64,000 nt of DNA from positions 43,436,170 through 43,500,169 of the forward strand of contig OX246741.1 of NCBI GenBank assembly GCA_945910005.1, given 5' to 3'. Position numbers and translations under genes: made by a program. The notes under the pieces were generated by a model that saw only the letters and a program-made list of their open reading frames with translations, ran no database searches and was not told the origin of the DNA. Origin of the DNA: Isoperla grammatica. Its lineage: Eukaryota; Arthropoda; Insecta; Plecoptera; Perlodidae. Shown here in pieces: positions 25,290 to 40,255 of this stretch (its first letter is position 1; each line of letters opens with the position of its first letter).

Positions 25290-25735
25290 TTAGGCCAAGG
25301 GGTAGCTTAGCCTAGACCTAGGCCCTAGGCTAATAGGCCTAGGCCTAGGCCTAGCCTAGCTGTAAGAGAAGCTTCTAAGCTAGGCCTAGGCCCTAGGCCT
25401 TGCCAGTGCCGTTGTGTGCAGGCCTGACTAGGGCCTCCGCCTAGGTGGAAGGCCTAGACCTGAACCTATAGGCCTAGTAAACCTCTTAAAAAACTGTACA
25501 GGGCTAGAACAATGTGAAAAGAAGTATGTACCGGTAGGCCTGGCCTAGGCCTAGGGCTAGAACTAAGCGAAACTAAGACGTAAGAATTCTTTTTCAGTTA
25601 AGAACCAAAACCTATGGGAAAGGTTCAACACTTGGTCTAGCGTCTAGTTTAGTTCTAGGCTACGTCCTAGGCCTAGCGTACGTATAGACTAGGCCTAGGC
25701 CTAGGCCTAGGCTAGGCCTATTCGAGGTTAGGAAT
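25290..25735. repeat. TAGGCC/CTAGGC-rich degenerate satellite block
   Basis: Many overlapping copies of the palindromic word TAGGCCTA occur here, including runs of three to five in tandem near 25335 and 25690. Others are scattered to ~22.9-26.4 kb. No coding frame. It may be a degenerate hexamer satellite. Confidence 0.7.
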
Positions 25736-26830
25736 TTCAAAAGCGTACCTTGTTCGCAGAAAATTATTTATTGTTTAGCGAGTCTCTTTCAGACATTACA
25801 CAAATACAATATTGTTCAGTCAGCTCTGATAATTATTTTACTTAAGTTCAACACTACACAGGCTCGAAAACTATAATAATTGATAGGCTTTTATGCCACA
25901 CCAAAAAATTAAGCTTGGCAGCCAAAACGTTTGATGTTGTTTTGTTGGCAAAGCAGTGTTCACCGGTATTTCAAGCGTACCAACTGAAGAACAATAAACA
26001 TGCACAGCCTGCTATAGTTATATCGTTCCCTTTCATTTTAGGCGCTAAATTTGAGTGCGGGAAATACGAAATTTAAAAAAATCATCATCTTTGGTTGTGT
26101 AGGCCTATGTAGGGATGTGTGACGTAACTGGGTGCCTAAAACGGGAAATTGGGTGGGTCGCATAAAAAAGTGGAGGGGAGTCTACCCCCTCCTCCCCCCC
26201 TTCCTACGCGCCTGCTATTGGGCATAGTCTTCACAAAATACAAAATAAATAAATTCACATTTAGAGTCTACCCACTCAGTAACTAAACTGATTTGCAGTG
26301 GGGACTTTAATTTAAAGTGACTTAACCAACCCTGTAGGCCTAAACACTATCGACGAGTGAGCGATAACCAATCAAAGATCGATATTTCAAATACGAAACA
26401 TATGAATCAGCCTTGATTGCGACCAAGCCGGCACGCGTCTATAGAATCAACTGGAGTTAGTAATTAAACCAATGGAGAAATAAATTAAACTGAAGTATCC
26501 GTAATATTAGTGTTCATGATACAAGTACTGAAACTCATGAAGGGTGTAGTAGAGTAGGGTACACATGGACCATAGTATAGGACGTGTTAATATTTACCAA
26601 ATATACGTGGTTTTGGCATGGATGTCGAAGTTGTCCTTTTCGTCTACCTACACAAATATCACCCACTTAGCGTCTCCATTAGATAAACAGAGAAGCCCAA
26701 ATCACAGATAACTAATATTGTTATCTGTGCCCAAATTGGCAAATATTATCATTTTTTTATTTGTTTTTATTTTTTATTTTATTACATTCAGTACAAGTAG
26801 TTATACATAGGTATGAACATTACATACAAA

Positions 26831-26834
<4 letters not shown>

Positions 26835-26893
<59 letters not shown>
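26835..26893. repeat. (AAT)n microsatellite
   Basis: About 19 AAT units. Confidence 0.95.
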
Positions 26894-26898
<5 letters not shown>

Positions 26899-27642
26899 AA
26901 ATTTAGGGTGGATCAGTTATTTACTAGTAAATTTTAAGACAATAGTTTATCAGTGAAATAATTATTGCTGTATAAGAGAAAACAGAGTTGGCATTCGTAT
27001 TTATTAAAAGTAATTTTCATTTTGACAAAACGTCGTTGGCCAGTCTAATTGAAGGTCGTTGACATCAAGTTGCGCCAGTCATAAAGGTCAATTTCTCTAT
27101 GGCGCCATTTCAAATCACTTGCAATTTACGATAGCTTTCGCCTTTATGCACAGCTTCTTTCTTGGTGATAAGTGATGAGTGATAACTGATGAATAACAAC
27201 TGAGCTTGTTTATTTGTATCTGCTGAGATACTCAAACAAAAGTTGTAATACCATATACACCGTACACACTACATTTAAAAAATGTATCGCTTTGTCAACC
27301 GTTATCCGTTTTCTAAAAATATACGTAATATAAAAAAGGTTTAACTATGAAATTAAACATCGTCCTCTGAAATACTATTATTATTTAATTTTTTCAGCCG
27401 CCGGTACTGGCAATCTATCTTATAATCCACTTCAAGATGTGCTTAGTTTTGCAAGAAATACTTGATGGTGATTTTTTGCGGTTCAAGAACATCTTTGGTC
27501 TCTATAGCATAATATGATGTGTTTCCAAAGCATGATATTTATTGGATGTTTGTTTATCACTGTTAATCTACCAGTACAGTGAATGTATTTCTTCCGGTCG
27601 ATTAAAATATTGATAAACAAAATAAAGTTCCCCATTAATCAG

Positions 27643-27753
27643 AAGGCACTGATGGCGCTAGTGAAAACGAATGAAGCGCTCCAAGTGGCAAAGTCGCGCA
27701 ACAACCTGCTGAAGCAGCGTCGTTCTTCCTACGTCAATAAAGGGAAATTGTGA
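27643..27753 (+). CDS. candidate terminal coding exon, unidentified
   Basis: After the weak acceptor TTAATCAG, an open frame of 36 codons runs from KALMALVKTNEALQ to YVNKGKL and TGA. It is Lys/Arg-rich and would form a helix. Its GC content stands out from the AT-rich flanks. No start codon, donor or neighbouring exon was found. The opposite strand is open over the same span, so this may be a fragment of a GC-rich repeat rather than an exon. I do not recognise it. Confidence 0.2.
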   Translation, partial: KALMALVKTNEALQVAKSRNNLLKQRRSSYVNKGKL

Positions 27754-27839
27754 AAATTGTTTAATTAAATATGGGTTTTAAAATTTTCGCGCAGATTATG
27801 AATCCCATCAGTAAATCTTAAAAAGGCAAGCCACCATTT

Positions 27840-28010
27840 TAATCAGCACACGTTTTAGACGTAAAAACAACAAATAACACACAACAAACACAAACAAAAC
27901 AAGACAATAAAAGCCAAAACAAAAACACAAAACAAAACAACAATACAAAATAAATACACATCAACAATAAAAACGAAACAAACGCCAAACAAAAAACAAG
28001 ATATATCACA
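27840..28010. repeat. low-complexity CAAAA/ACAAA tract
   Basis: Degenerate AACAAA and CAAAAC words, almost pyrimidine-free apart from C. The hydrophobic minus-strand frame here is a by-product of the composition. Confidence 0.7.
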
Positions 28011-28092
28011 ATAATATCCAGCACTATTTTCAACCGCGGAATGAAATCTTCAGCAGTTTGTTGCTAAATTTGGCCACATACAGCGCTGTATG

Positions 28093-28169
28093 TGACTGTA
28101 GAAGAGTATTATTTTACGCACACAACCTGAGCTAGGTAGTGTGCGTAAAATAATACTCTTCTACAGTCA
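28093..28169. repeat. perfect inverted repeat, 31-bp arms
   Basis: Arms 28093-28123 and 28139-28169 (beginning TGACTGTAGAAGAG) are exact complements around a 15-base loop. It could be a solo hairpin MITE end or a transcribed hairpin. Confidence 0.85.
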
Positions 28170-29490
28170 TTTAAAGTCTTTCTGATTACGTGTAAATGCT
28201 ATCACCCCCCCCTCCCCCCTCCCACTTAATCAACCCATATAACGTAAGTGCAATGGGTAGCAGATTATTTTGATTAGACGTTTTACTCTGATTGAAATGA
28301 AGCCACAACTTCGCCCCTTGACCCGGTTACTCGCAATTTATTTACCGAGTAATCGAATTTGGCTTGAATCATCCTCTTCTCAAGTGACAGAGGCCCATGG
28401 GAATCTAAGGCTATATAAGGTGACAAGGCTCGCATGAATCTCATCAAATGGCCCAGCAGACATCTTGGAACCTGTTCGCACGCTGGGTTAGGTGACCCAA
28501 ATAACATATTTCCTATAGTCTTGTCTATAACCACTAACCAGTACGTCTGCCTACAATACTTCACAACCCAACTTGGATGAGTTTGAAACTACCAACGCTT
28601 TGTTTTATATTATGGTTCGATGATGTGAGGTATTTTGAATTTTGATGATTCTTTTTTAATTTAATGAATTCTTTGTTGTAAAAATTTAACATATGGCAAA
28701 ATTATCTGTAAACTGAAATTGGGTTTTATTGACCAATGTATGGGATGGTGTAACTACTAAATTATTGGTTTGATAATTATATTTCTTGAATATTATCCAT
28801 TGCAATTGTAACAATTTTCTCCAATAACTTGATTATGAGAGCCAAATGACAAGAAACTCGTTTAAAATTTCTATATTCGATTTGATTATTCCCAAATATT
28901 TATTTATCCATCCTACTACTGAATCCTTTGTAGGCTTACCTTGGGCTTACCCAATGATTGGACAAAAAAGAAATGCGAATCAGAAGAGTGATGATGATAG
29001 AAAATAATTTTCCCCCGGAGGAATAAATGAATAATATAAATATTTCAATAGTTACGACACTGACAAAAAAATGTACGCCTTAAATTAAATTAATTTAACT
29101 TAAATTTGGTAATTTAATTTTGTGTGAGTTAATGAACTCATAAAGAAAACATACTTTTATTTAAAATGCTGTAACAGCTAAAATGTGTAAAAGCTTCATG
29201 TGTACTCCATCTAACATCCGCTATACATGAGCCGATTAAAAGAACAAGAAAAAAGGATGAGGGTTAATTTAAATTGTTGGTGTCATCAGTGATTTTGTTT
29301 TGGTGTTTAGTTTTTCCCGTTTGCGGGATACTAAAACTGGTGATTTTGATAACAAATTCACTACTGAAACAAAGCAGCATGCGCAATGTGGAGCTCACAG
29401 TCCGTTGAGTAGAACCTTTATTAACAATGTCGGTTTCTACAGCCAAAGTTGTTCGCTAATCGATTCAGTCAGAATAATAATACAAAATGT
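28170..29490. other. non-coding stretch
   Basis: A short C-run at ~28206-28222 is present. The 93-codon minus frame at 28283-28564 has no recognisable motif or gene context. Nothing else is evident. Confidence 0.35.
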
Positions 29491-29494
29491 ACAA

Positions 29495-29590
29495 AACCGG
29501 AAGCTGAAACGTAGTGGGTTTATTCCTGCTTCCAATGCAGAAGATCCAGGGTTTGATTCCCGGTTGGGGCTAAGATTTTAACTTTGGAAC
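29495..29590 (+). repeat. tRNA-derived SINE fragment
   Basis: GGGTTTGATTCCCGG near 29550 matches a tRNA T-arm/B box. I do not see a clean A box or cloverleaf, so it is a SINE-type remnant rather than a functional tRNA gene. Confidence 0.4.
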
Positions 29591-29749
29591 TTGAAACTAA
29601 TCTATCTGATACTGATCTACATCTACATATTATAAACGGTGACTTTGGAGTTGTCATAGCAATGAAGCAGGTAATAAATGGTACACAATATATCACCCAC
29701 TGAAAATCAGTTATTTTATTATCAACGCGTCAAACAGAGCGTTTTCCTA

Positions 29750-30724
<975 letters not shown>

Positions 30725-30864
30725 CAGCAAACAAATATAAATAATAGAAAAAATAAGAATTTACCTACGTAAAACAAATAACAATATTGTAGGTGAGGTT
30801 GTACTCAGCTTGAATAATTTTCAAGACGCCTTGAATCTTCCGTTTTACTAAATAATGTTTACAT

Positions 30865-31144
30865 CAGTGGCGTATACACGGGGGGGGGGGACAAAACCCC
30901 CCCTTTTGAAAAGGAAACATGGAAAATGACCGTGTGTGTAACCAAAAAATGACCAAATGTGTTGCCAGAAACTGAGTAATCTTGTTTCAGTTGGCCGCTG
31001 TAAAACGCACAGATTTGCACTAAAATGACCTGGACGAGAATTTTTTCGGGGGCAAGCCCCCCGGAACCCCAATTATGGTTCGGTTCCACCCTCTATAATA
31101 TGGGTTGAAAACCCCCCCTTTCCCAATTCCTGGATACGCCACTG
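30865..31144. mobile_element. 280-bp hAT-like MITE
   Basis: Terminal inverted repeats CAGTGGCGTAT and ATACGCCACTG are flanked by a perfect 8-bp duplication GTTTACAT (30857-30864 and 31145-31152). The CAG..CTG ends with an 8-bp duplication are diagnostic of hAT superfamily insertion. The interior has G- and C-runs near the ends and no transposase. It lies between the two giant tetranucleotide arrays. Confidence 0.85.
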
Positions 31145-31600
31145 GTTTACATAATACAAAATGTACTAGTCTAGTATACGAGTGAGTACGTAATATTTTG
31201 TAGTATAGTCTAGTCTAGTTGACTTGACGTATCGAATTGAACGATAAGTTGGGCTGGAAAAGAGTGTAGGCAGTTAGTTGCGAATGGCAAAAAGTGAAAG
31301 TGACACTCAACATTACTGACTGTTGTGACTTCAAATCATCTACGTGGAAAATGAAGTTTTCAGCAGACAATCAACAAACAACGCGTGGCCTAGCACAACC
31401 TCGTCCAGTTTGATAACGAGGACTAACGCGATGCGACGCACAAGACAAGAACATAAACTGGACACATAAAATGGGTGTATAATGTTGCTGTTTACTCTAG
31501 AGCGCATTTTTCAGGGAGCTGCATGCTGACGGCACATTGTTTTTCAAATGGCACGTCCTTTATTATACCAGGCCATTGGGGGCTGTGAGCGGGTTGGGGG

Positions 31601-33265
<1,665 letters not shown>

Positions 33266-34032
33266 TGCAGGAAGGCATGCACGCCCCAACCGCACTGGCC
33301 CCCGTGGACGGCTTTTAATCACATGTTGTCGAACGAACAGTAGACTGCATACGCGCGAATCGTCAACGATTACGTATACACGTATTGTAACGAAGTTTAT
33401 AAGTCCATTGGTATTATAATCACGTAATTCATTTCCGCAAATGCAACAAACGGAAGTCCATCCCGAGGTTGTACAGTTATACATTTTACCATGCACTTTT
33501 TTTTTGGTACAACACTTCAAACAATTTGCGTATTTTCATTTATATTTCCGAAACAATTGACCTTGAATGTAACTGTAGCAAAACGTCACTGTTTAACGTA
33601 TATTGCATGCACGACAGCACGGTGAATGAATTACATAGCGAGTAAGGACGCACGCAAAGAAAGCAAAGGTTTTTACGATAATCTGGTTTACCTCGTTAGA
33701 ATTCTCACTGTTTCAGTTCTCCGAATATTCAAATTACTGGTCTGTGATTCTGCCCTACCTTCTATAAGTGATATGATTGCTCTATTTGAGTGAAAAAGTG
33801 TAACAGGTAGCTTGATTTAATGTGACGCCTAATTCAAATCAGCTCAGGCCGAGTAAGGTAGGCTTGAAGCCAAGGCCGCCTACAAACATCATCTAACGGA
33901 AATGTGTTTAAATGTTTCTACCGACAAGACATGGTTATATATACATCTCATGTCTGTTGAACTAGAACGAAATGAAGTGAATGAAGTATGTCCGACTTAT
34001 TGCGACTACATGCGAGACAGTAGTGGGTATGA

Positions 34033-34056
34033 CCCCCCCCCCCCCCCCCCCCCCCC
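34033..34056. repeat. poly(C) run
   Basis: About 24 consecutive C. Similar G/C homopolymers occur near 1621, 3507, 30881, 38206, 46411 and 47680, several inside transposon ends. Confidence 0.9.
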
Positions 34057-35828
34057 GCGTCCCATGATTGTCCGCCCATCCCATAGGTCCATAATAGTTT
34101 AATCATGTACGGAAGGGATGCACATCGGTAAGCCTTGTTCGCCCCCCTTTCTTCAACTTTATAGCAGTTTCAACGCACAAAAAATCTTCTGAGTGAATAT
34201 TGAATTAGACTGACGTCATTCCGTTCTTTCTCCTCCAATGTTTGGGGCTCCTCCCCAGTCCCCAGAAAACACAGTAAGTATCCGGTCAACCGGAAAAGCC
34301 ACTAGCAGGATAAAATCCTGGCCATTCACTATTGGAATTACGAAATAAACTTTCTGGTGTAATTTTATAGTAACTTATAGATTCAAAATTCTCGTTTTGC
34401 CAAAGCCATTGAATAAAATATTATTAAATATTCAAAGGGATGATACGGGTTTCAGGGGTTTGCTCCAAAGTCTGAACATACTTTATTTTCGATCTCGTCT
34501 TGTGGTGAGGGCAGAGGGGGGGTTTCGGCGCAAGTGGAAGTAGAAAGGGTCTTACAGCTATTTTTATATACCGCCCCTTCCAGTTCCATGACTGAAGTCC
34601 AGATCCGCTTAGAACGAAATGACCGGAACTGAATCTGACATTCCAAAGAAAGTTGCCATGTTGGCAACGTTGTTATAAGCCTATAGTCCTATAGGCTTTC
34701 CTATAGGATACACCATTCATCACAGTTCAACAACAACAATCTTGGCTAATATGACACCGAATAACAGACAAAATATCAGAAATACATACAGATACAGATA
34801 CAAATTACGAAATATTACTATTTCTTTAGTCTGTCTGTCTCATATTTTGGCAACGAAGCAAATCGAGAAAATGCGTCCATTATTGATTATTCAAATGAAA
34901 ACACTCCACATGACACCCAAGCCCAAGCCAGGATAGGAACCTGGAATGCAGATTTACTTGATCAATCATCTCAGAAATTATTATTTTGTAACGTTTAACG
35001 TTGAAAAGACGAACGTTGACAAAATCGTTGGTGCCGGCAAGGGGAGGGGGGAGGAGGGGATTAACATGGACGTCCTTCTGCTCTCCCCCCCTCTTTTAGA
35101 CATTAAAAAATAACGTTGATTTATTATTTGATAAGTTATTCTTCACCAGCCAAATTACTCTACAATACTCTATTAATGAACTAAAGGGTGAAAAATAACA
35201 TCACATTTACACCAAATCAAATCTTTGACTCAACTGTTTCATTTTGTCGCACGACTGAGAAAAGAAATTGAAACAATCTGTAGCCATCAAATTGTCTGTA
35301 CAGTACTGTGGCATTTGTAAATATTTTCACGTGGGTTATCAATTTATACGCATTATAGATGTTTCATTTCATGTTTCATTCCACTGCCATGGTCTGATAA
35401 CTTCGATAAAGAAATGAGAAGAGAGATAAAAAGAAACACGTTATTTCTTTGGTTTTTAGCTAAACGCCGGTTACACTGGGTACCACCACTTGTGAGCCTT
35501 CCTTCGAACGTTTTTGTCCTGTTGAGAAAATATGCATGTGTGGCTGGTGGTAAGCGATGGTTTGGTAGTCAACACTACTTGTTAATAACTTATTCGCTAA
35601 CTGATAAAATTAACCCATAAATCAATCTTATTAATTTTCTCGAGCATAATTTAAACATATTTCATTCGTTATTTCACCAATCCTAGACAGCGACTAAAAT
35701 CTCATAAATTGATTTTAAAACAAGACACATAAATGTCACATGAATACGTTTCTAATTATTATATGTTAATTGAGCGAATGTGTTTTGAACCAGTCATCAT
35801 TGAAACAAGTATGTAAATTAAATGTTAG

Positions 35829-35860
35829 AACATCGTCAACGTCGTCCTCAACGTCCTCAA

Positions 35861-35900
<40 letters not shown>

Positions 35901-35930
35901 TCCGTCGTCAACGCGTCTTCGTCGTCATAT
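35829..35930. repeat. (CGTTGT)n / CGTC tract
   Basis: Hexamer CGTTGT about six times, flanked by degenerate CGTCAACGT and CGTCGT words. Confidence 0.8.
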
Positions 35931-36554
35931 TCAGTGGGTGCTTCTCGCAAGAAGAGTGTACCTGCATAAAATGCTAACTCATTATAATTATTCCGTATGT
36001 AAACAGTGCATCGTATTATATTGTTGCACTTTGGCTTCTCTGTAAATGTCGGAAGACCCATCCATGCAGGTGTTGAAAACGACAGGCAGACAGATGACAG
36101 TGTTTAACAACCTTGCCATTTAACACAGTGTCCTTTCATAACGCGTTTACAAGGAAAGACACAATCATCAAATCTTCAAGATTTCCTCACCGTTGTATAG
36201 GAGGAGATTCTTCATATTTATTGACTGTCAGTGTCACCACAGTTATCTGTGACGCCACCAGGCGAAGAGAAGTTCTAACATTGGGATGGGGCAATCTCGC
36301 ACGGGCCTAATAATTCGTCCCCGCTATCTAGGAAGGTACGAAGTCCCCAAAGGAAGGCTCTTTTAGTGCCCAAGTTAAGGGCATTTCCCTAATTATGTTT
36401 AGAATATTTTTAGGATGTACAGTAATGAAGGATATCAGACTGAATCAACCTAGGAGCCAACGGTTAGCAGCAGTCGCTAAGCGGTTCCCATTTAAGCAAC
36501 ATCGGGATAGGTTAGGGGGAGGGTGGGTGACCGTTCTCCGAAACACTATAGTTA

Positions 36555-36745
36555 CCTTTGGTTAGAGCAGATTGGAGGGTTCGAAAGCTTGTGTAATGGC
36601 TTAGTGTTCTTCTCGTCAACTGCTCGGCAGTCCAGGTTAGTGGAGAAACCTATATGACTGGTCAAAGTTACACCGTCCTTTCGGATGGGACGTAAAGCCG
36701 ATGGTCCCGTAGGTACTCTTTGACAGGAGTACGCCACGTGCCGGA
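36555..36745 (+). repeat. tRNA-derived SINE, family A copy 1
   Basis: TGGTTAGAGCAG fits a tRNA A box and GGGTTCGAAAGC a B box, 15-20 bases apart. The body then contains CAGTCCAGGTTAGTGGAG, AAGTTACACCGTC and GGATGGGACGTAAAGCCGATG. Two more copies lie at 37.4 and 38.2 kb. The tail near 36770 has short ATC repeats. Confidence 0.65.
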
Positions 36746-37429
36746 CCAGGCTCTCCCTCCTCCCTTCCTCATCATCATCAAATCACCACAAATAGTCTAT
36801 TAAATTTTCACTTGTGGGACCTCGGTCCTGTTGTAGATATATTTACATAACATAATACATAACATAAAGGCTATGGTCGGGAGGGGGGTGGGGGAGGTTG
36901 TTAGGCATTGAAATATAGTCGCTTACCATCTATATCTGGGGTAAAGCCCCATGCATCTACCGCGAGACATATTTCCAGGTCTCGTTTTTATCAAACGAGC
37001 AGGAAAAACAACAATAACAAACAATATTGAACGCAAAACGTGTAAGCTTTTGAGATAAAAGAAGTAGAAGGGGGCGGGGGGCCTTAGGGGCGTGTCCGTA
37101 AAGCGCGACTGGTCGACCAGGCGCGATAATTTCAATGGATGACAATGAAAACAACAATTAAACGATCAACCCGGTCATCCCAGTCCTGATTACGGTTAGA
37201 CCACCAGACCAGGTTCCTCTTGAAATCGTCAAAGATCTGGTCATCTTTAATCCAGAGATGCACAACCTTTTTCTATCATGAGCCAAAAATGATATTTAAT
37301 ATTAACTTACTTTACTTTACTTTATTATAATGAAGGCCAGTGTAGGGCACAATACCCTCTTTAGCCTGATGAGTGATGATTGACGAATTATAATGATAGG
37401 AAGGGAGGAGGGGAAGCCTGGTACTGGCA

Positions 37430-37625
37430 CGTAGCCTACTCCTGTCGAAAAGTACACAGGGGACCATCGGCTTTATACGTCCCATCCGAAAGGACGGTGT
37501 AACTTTGACCAGTCATATAGGTCCCCCACTAACCTGGACTGTCGAGCAGTTGACGAGAAGAACGAATTGCTGTTACACAAGATTTCGAACCCTCCAATCT
37601 GCTCTAACCAACGGTAACTAGTGTT
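37430..37625 (-). repeat. tRNA-derived SINE, family A copy 2 (inverted)
   Basis: This is the complement of the 36.6-kb copy: GGACCATCGGCTTTATACGT, GACGGTGTAACTTTGACC, then CGAACCCTCCAATCTGCTCT and AACCAACGGTAAC. It lies about 0.7 kb from copy 1 in opposite orientation. Confidence 0.65.
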
Positions 37626-38231
37626 TCAGAGGAGAAGCGTACAATAAATACATATTTTCCTATATCGTCCATGTACAGGCAGGCAGGTCTACGCAAAACG
37701 TATCTTTAACGTTGGGATTGCATGCTATAGCGGCTGGGGTTTATAGTGTCATGGTTTTATTCTGGTTGTGGAAATTCGAATAATGTCGTTGTTCAACTTT
37801 TGGTTTGTACAATGCTTGCTCACAAAATATACAAGTATTACCGAAGAGACTAGAGAAAATTGTAGATTTGTTGTGTATATTGAGGAAAAACTCATTAAAC
37901 ATTTCGAAAAGGTTCATCAGATCTACATCGAATGGTTGGCTATAGTTCATTGCTATTTTGCATGTCATTTACTTCCAGTTACAGACTTTGATCATTAACA
38001 TGCATCTGACATAGAATCGAGAACGGATTCGTGAAAGTCGGTATAAATCTCTTCTCCAAGTCTCGTGTGTGTTCAGCATATTTCATACAAATTAAGTTTG
38101 GAGAAGGATTTCTTAATTAATTCAGATAATTTTAAAAATTGATATATTATATTATCTGCTTCATCACAAGTGTCATGGGGGGCAATGTGGTACACTCAGT
38201 CTGCCCCCCCCCCCCCCTCCCCCCACCCCCC

Positions 38232-38375
38232 TGAGCAGATTGGAGGGTTCGAAAGCTTGTGTAACAGCTTCGTTCTGCTCGTCAACTGTTTGGCAGTCCA
38301 GGCTAGTGGAGGAACCTATATGGCTGCTCAAAGTTACACCGTCAACAAACCGATGGTCCCCCGCGCACCTTTAGC
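38232..38375 (+). repeat. tRNA-derived SINE, family A copy 3 (truncated)
   Basis: Begins at GAGCAGATTGGAGGGTTCGA just after a C-rich run and retains CAAAGTTACACCGTC and CCGATGGTCCC, but lacks the middle and 3' parts. Confidence 0.6.
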
Positions 38376-38799
38376 GGTGACTTAGCGGACCTTGGGCTGG
38401 CCATGTTACTTCTGTTCTGACTCCAATGTCACGTGACATATGTATCGTCCACCAACACACTCGGTTCATTTCCACCAGTGTGTACAGCGTAAACGTTGTT
38501 AATAGTTACGTTACGTTACGTCTTACGTTACAGATTCTACGCCAATTATTGGTATTATTACGTCAGCTAAACGCCTGTTTATAGTTCCGAGCAGCTCGTC
38601 AAAGTTGGGATTATGTTTTCTCGTGCTGGAAACAGGTCCGAATGAAAATGATTGCTGAATTGAAAGGTGTTACTCAATCCTCTAAATATCCGAGCATAAA
38701 ACTACGTCTTTGTAGAACGCAGTTTACATGTCCTGCTGCTCGCTGCTGCTGTTTGGTGGTGTTTGTAGATTGAATCCCATCGTTGCCCGTCTGGGCCCG

Positions 38800-39150
38800 G
38801 CAAAGAATAGGCCCAGAGTGACTCTGCTAGTCGTAAGAGGCGAACAAAGGAGACCCGTCTCGGTCCGGAGTAGAATAGGCCCAGAGTGACTCTGCTTGTC
38901 GTAAGAGGCGACGGAAGGAGACCCTGCCCCTTCTCCCGCCAATGTCCCACTGAATATTTCTCCTCCCACTTGGCCCTGCCCTCCCTTGCTGGACTCCCGT
39001 ATGACGACCCACGCGACGTACAATGGCTCTGATTCGGATGTGGCTTTTTTCTTCATCTTAATCTTCCTCATCTTCACTATCACCCGCTCATCGTCTCGAT
39101 TAGCCATTGTTGCACAAATATGAGACGTTAAGACCCATTAATCAATCAAT
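38800..39150 (+). repeat. GTCGTAAGAGGC-family repeat, internally duplicated
   Basis: The core AATAGGCCCAGAGTGACTCT then GTCGTAAGAGGCG occurs twice in tandem (~38808 and ~38874). Next come TTGGCCCTGCCCTCCC and TTGCTGGACTCC, ending CGTTAAGACCCA and short ATCA repeats. The same parts in the same order occur at 63105-63330. Open frames on the minus strand here belong to the repeat. Confidence 0.6.
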
Positions 39151-39354
39151 CAATCCCATCGTTCACATATGACCGCGAAATCGAATCCGCGACTTCCTGA
39201 ATTATGGTATCGCATGGAACTGTTGTTTGTTGAACATCTTTTACAATAACTTATATCGATGCATTGCTTAAAAAGCGTTATTTTCACATTGTTTGATTAG
39301 TGAGTCTACGCTCTCACTACATAAAAACCGCCAAAAATATATTTTGTTTTGCTA

Positions 39355-40255
39355 TCAATAATTGAAGAGTGGTGATAGGCGGAGCTTGCGCCGAGTACTG
39401 TGTCACGTGACTAGCAGTTGGGAAAAGTCCCTACTGTCCGGACGGATCCACGCAAAACACATCCACACTTATCTCGTTCTAGCTGGTATAATATTCATTT
39501 ATAAGATATAACCTGGAAAACGTATTTAGTTCACATACCAGTGGTCAATATAAAGGTTATTTCAAAATTATAGACGAAGTAGTTAACTTGTTATAAAAAA
39601 GGATAAAATGAGCAAGGTGTGTTTTGTTTTTTCAACTTCAACTGGCGAAAAACTAATGATCGGATTTGGACGTACCTATAATGTGAGACAATTAGCAAAT
39701 AAACTTTCTAGATAGAAAATGCCCAGAACGAAAATTCATAGCACGCACTTATATGCAAGGTGCTTATAGTTTCACGGTCAAAACCGCTACTTTTGAGGCC
39801 CAACCGCTACACCCTGCATATTATTGCATGCTATGAATTTTCGTTCTGAGCAATTTCTATCATGAAAGTTTATTTGCTTATTGTCTCACATTATTGGAAC
39901 ACATGCTAAAGAAACTCTCGTCAAAATCCGATCATTAGTTTTTTGCCAATTGAAGTTGAAAAAACAAAACACGCGCTGCTCATTTTATCCTCTTGATGCG
40001 CGAATTGTTATAACAAGTTAACTACTTGGTCTATAATTTTGAAATATCCTTTATATTGACCACTGGTATGTGAACTAATTACGCTTTTCTATAGGTTATA
40101 CCTGAAAAGTGAATATTATAACAGCTAGAACGAGATAAGTGTCGTACATTAAGCGTGTGAAAGCGTAACAGTCAGCGGATTTGTCCCAACTATGGACGCC
40201 ACGTTCCTTCGTGACGTCAGGGGGCGGGTAAATCACCACTCGTCAATTATCTTGA
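39355..40255. mobile_element. 0.9-kb foldback element
   Basis: Two inverted arms of ~400 bp with moderate divergence. Outer words are ATTGAAGAGTGGTGA and TCACCACTCGTCAATTAT. Inner words are CAACTTCAACTGGCGAAAAA, AATTTTCGTTCTG and their complements, around a ~70-base centre near 39800. No coding content or target duplication was confirmed. Confidence 0.7.

Larger units (their letters stand above)
33266..36540. other. non-coding stretch with homopolymer tracts
   Basis: No supported gene. It holds a ~24-base poly(C) run at 34033-34056, G/C runs near 35045 and 35090, and a CGTTGT hexamer tract at 35829-35930. Confidence 0.4.

Noticed and set aside
36560..36600. Possible tRNA gene from the A/B boxes
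   Set aside because: The boxes are too close and the sequence recurs in three copies with a shared SINE body.
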